63,954 nucleotides of DNA from an uncultured Lentisphaeraceae bacterium (GTDB lineage Bacteria; Verrucomicrobiota; Kiritimatiellia; RFP12; DVOR01). The notes beneath the pieces are model-generated. The model was not told the DNA's origin and made no database searches. It worked only from the letters and a program-made list of their open reading frames with translations. Below, in pieces: positions 62,317 through 63,954 of the stretch; position 1 is the first letter of the stretch, and the number at the start of each line of letters is the position of its first letter. The stretch is from NCBI GenBank assembly GCA_937892925.1, contig CALBHX010000031.1:1-63954 (forward strand). Direction: 5' to 3'. The position numbers and the translations under genes were made by a program.

Positions 62317-63453
62317 TCACTCCTCCAGAGATTCTGCCTCCAGAATTGAAAGATATGCCGAGAACCGAAAGCGTACATTCCGAACACGCCCTTCATCTGC
62401 ACACGGTTCCAACACTCCAAGCTCCAACAAACGCCGAATTAGCCCCCCTCCGGTTGAAGAAGAAACCTGCAACGCTTTGGCCGCTGTTGCCCGTGTGAAA
62501 ATGGGGTTTGAAAAGAGAAAATCAATCATATTATGATGATTGATCCCGACAAGCCTCTCCTGGGTTTCCTGACGCAACCGCAAAATCTTCTGAGCTGACA
62601 CACAGGCATCCTGAGAAACCCGTGTAACTCCTTTCAGGAAGAACATCACCCATTCTTCCCACTTCCCTTCCTTCCTCACAGCCATGAGCAAATCATAATA
62701 TTCCGTTCGATAGCGTTTAAAATAAAGGCTCAGATACAACAACGGCTTGGACAAAATCTGCTGATGCACCAACCAAAACGTAATTAAAAGACGCCCCACT
62801 CGGCCATTCCCATCCAAAAAAGGGTGAATACTTTCAAACTGTGCATGAATTAAAGCAATCTTGATAAGCGGCGGAATAACCTCTTCCGCATAGAAGAACG
62901 ATTCAAGATCACCCAGAGCCTTTTCCATATCCGGCACCGAAGGCGGAACAAAAGCCGCCGTTTGAAGCGAACAATGCGCCGACCCAATCCAATTTTGAGA
63001 ACGCCGAAACTCCCCGGGATTCCGATCTGCACCGCGCCCAACGGCTAACAATCTCGCATGAATTTCCCGCAGCAAGCGTAAGCTCAACGGCAACTCATGA
63101 ACCCGCTGAAGCCCGTAATTCAACGCAGCAACATAATTTGAAACCTCCCGTTGATCTTCCGTCAAGCCTCCCGTGCCCCCCGTAATGATCTCCGCAAAAG
63201 AAGCCTGCGTCCCCTCAATCTGGGAGCTCAACAAAGACTCCTTCTTCACATACATATCCACAAAAAGATCCGGATTCGGCAAAGTTCGGGTAATCCCGTC
63301 CAGTCGCCCCAATGCCCGATCTGCCGAAGACAAAGCCATCAGCATGGCCGCATCCATTTTCAGTTCCGGATGAGGAGGAAGAGGCGCCGGGACAAAAGCC
63401 ACATACCCCTCCGGTTGGCGAACAAACCGCCCCGCGCGTTCCTGATTTTCCAT
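62317..63453 (-). CDS. Fic family protein (probable AMP transferase)
   Basis: 378 residues from ATG 63453 (AGAGG 7 nt upstream). The Fic core motif is HPFLDGNGRVGRL, and the inhibitory-helix motif SSQIEG (S/TxxxEG) occurs in the N-terminal third (SLLSSQIEGTQASF), so it is a class II type in which the inhibitor is built into the N-terminus. The C-terminus is a winged helix-like DNA-binding region (FTRATAAKALQVSSSTGGGL, then LIRRLLELGVLEP). Fic proteins mostly transfer AMP to a target protein. The gene is flanked by two nearly identical palindromic repeats and has lower GC than its neighbours. Target unknown. Confidence 0.93.
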   Translation of the reverse strand: MENQERAGRFVRQPEGYVAFVPAPLPPHPELKMDAAMLMALSSADRALGRLDGITRTLPNPDLFVDMYVKKESLLSSQIEGTQASFAEIITGGTGGLTEDQREVSNYVAALNYGLQRVHELPLSLRLLREIHARLLAVGRGADRNPGEFRRSQNWIGSAHCSLQTAAFVPPSVPDMEKALGDLESFFYAEEVIPPLIKIALIHAQFESIHPFLDGNGRVGRLLITFWLVHQQILSKPLLYLSLYFKRYRTEYYDLLMAVRKEGKWEEWVMFFLKGVTRVSQDACVSAQKILRLRQETQERLVGINHHNMIDFLFSNPIFTRATAAKALQVSSSTGGGLIRRLLELGVLEPCADEGRVRNVRFRFSAYLSILEAESLEE

Positions 63454-63521
63454 CGCTTTTCCTCTTCGTTTTAACAATCGACAACTTTCCAGCTGTTCAT
63501 TATTATATCTTCTTCACTGCT

Positions 63522-63604
63522 CTCTAATTTAAATTTTCGGAAAAAATTTAAATTAGAGGGGCAAATCCCCCACGCTAAGTGAAGTTTTTTAACTTAGACA
63601 GACG
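63522..63604. repeat. Nested palindromic element, right copy (left arm lost)
   Basis: Matches 62097-62179 in 81 of 83 bases; the two differences are in the loop (CGGAA versus CGCCA). The inner inverted repeat survives as 16 bp arms (63522-63537 and 63543-63558). The outer left arm of the 21 bp repeat is missing, replaced by CTTCACTGCT-like remnants, so this copy looks truncated. The period between copies is 1425 bp. Confidence 0.88.
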
Positions 63605-63691
63605 CAAAAAGCAGACTGGCAGTCTGCCGAAGCTCCTCCCGAGATATGACACACGCACACCCTGACAGGGGCACACCCTGCAGAAAACGAA

Positions 63692-63717
63692 GCAGGGAGC
63701 GTCAAGACGCTCCCTGC
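63692..63717 (-). terminator. Terminator of the PEP-CTERM gene
   Basis: An 11 bp perfect stem, GCAGGGAGCGT with ACGCTCCCTGC (63692-63702, 63707-63717), with a 4 nt loop, lies 30 nt past the stop codon of the PEP-CTERM gene and is followed by TTCGTTTTC on the minus strand. Confidence 0.75.
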
Positions 63718-63746
63718 GTTCCGTCATCCGAAAAGGACAAACTCCA

Positions 63747-63954
63747 TTAGGCTGCGCGGCGCTTCAATGCCAGCCCCGCCACGCCCAGCGCCAGCAACGC
63801 CAACGCCGTCGGCTCCGGCACCTCCGGCACGCCAACCGTACCCGTCGTCCAAGTTGTATCTTCATAGAAGTACGGCGACCATGGTTCGTCGTTATCATTC
63901 AATGTCGGGCTTATAAGCTCGGAGAGCGCAAATTGCGTCTGATCGCCAGAAAGA
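63747..63954 (-). CDS. PEP-CTERM sorting domain protein, C-terminal end
   Basis: The last 68 codons of a gene that continues past the right edge. It ends in VPEPTALALLALGVAGLALK followed by RRAA and a stop, the three-part PEP-CTERM signal: PEP motif, membrane helix and basic tail. Upstream of it is a Ser/Thr/Asp-rich, beta-like stretch (LSELISPTLNDNDEPWSPYF; YEDTTWTTGTVG). Such proteins are sorted and probably cleaved by an exosortase and end up at the surface or in exopolysaccharide. The exosortase is not in this window. The stop is at 63747-63749. Confidence 0.88.
   Translation of the reverse strand, partial: LSGDQTQFALSELISPTLNDNDEPWSPYFYEDTTWTTGTVGVPEVPEPTALALLALGVAGLALKRRAA

Noticed and set aside
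62060..63604. Integron gene cassette with attC-like repeats around the Fic gene
   Set aside because: Each repeat has GTT on its left and AAC on its right, the opposite of the RYYYAAC...GTTRRRY arrangement of attC, and no integrase is seen in the window.

Overview
The window reads as a chromosomal segment of a Gram-negative, probably anaerobic bacterium of the Verrucomicrobiota, and most likely the Kiritimatiellota branch. This placement is inferred from gene content; no 16S gene is present. Supporting evidence: lpxB (lipid A); an anaerobic sulfatase-maturase-type radical SAM enzyme; a protein with only the C-terminal half of a sulfatase fold; a type II pseudopilin of the large Planctomycetes/Verrucomicrobia/Lentisphaerae sort; a C-terminal PEP-CTERM sorting signal at the right edge; a rubrerythrin; and Bat aerotolerance genes. 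The DNA is GC-rich and densely coded, with many 1-8 nt gene overlaps.

Layout. 1-0.9 kb: 3' end of an anSME-type radical SAM/SPASM gene. 1.0-7.7 kb: tetR-adaptor-RND pump-outer-membrane channel operon (minus), with a promoter and a possible operator. 8.4-9.0 kb: solitary flavin reductase. 9.3-14.5 kb: compact minus-strand run of a degenerate FHA/AAA+/Fis regulator, ruvA, a TPR-like lipoprotein, two coiled-coil proteins and a dus tRNA-dihydrouridine synthase. 14.8-16.8 kb: purA-uppS. 16.9-18.2 kb: rubrerythrin and a four-tRNA operon. 18.3-24.0 kb: three Bat-like genes. 24.1-27.0 kb: purM, a secreted protein and an alkaline-phosphatase-fold enzyme. 27.3-30.8 kb: glycosyltransferase, acyltransferase, TRIC-type channel, HAD phosphatase, tRNA-Ser. 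31.2-36.5 kb: zupT, lpxB, a lipoprotein, the truncated sulfatase-fold protein, pgpA and two small conserved-looking genes. 37.0-38.9 kb: YczE-like membrane protein, AlkA-like glycosylase and Ogt methyltransferase as one operon. 39.0-41.3 kb: P1B-type metal ATPase with an altered metal-site motif and a small membrane partner. 42.0-46.0 kb: leuS, a small membrane protein and a PP-loop tRNA-thiolation-like enzyme. 46.5-59.5 kb: a type II pseudopilin and a 3961-residue exported protein in one transcription unit. 60.0-61.8 kb: glyS. 62.1-63.6 kb: a Fic gene bracketed by two almost identical 83 bp palindrome-containing repeats. 63.7 kb to the end: 3' end of a PEP-CTERM protein gene.

The strongest candidates for something undescribed are the Fic gene between nested palindromic direct repeats, the giant protein with three roughly 730-residue modules paired with a pseudopilin, and the FHA/AAA+ protein that keeps the sigma-54-activator architecture but has lost the GAFTGA loop and other catalytic residues. 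Starts were chosen from Shine-Dalgarno sequences, overlaps and family alignment recalled from memory; no database search was run.
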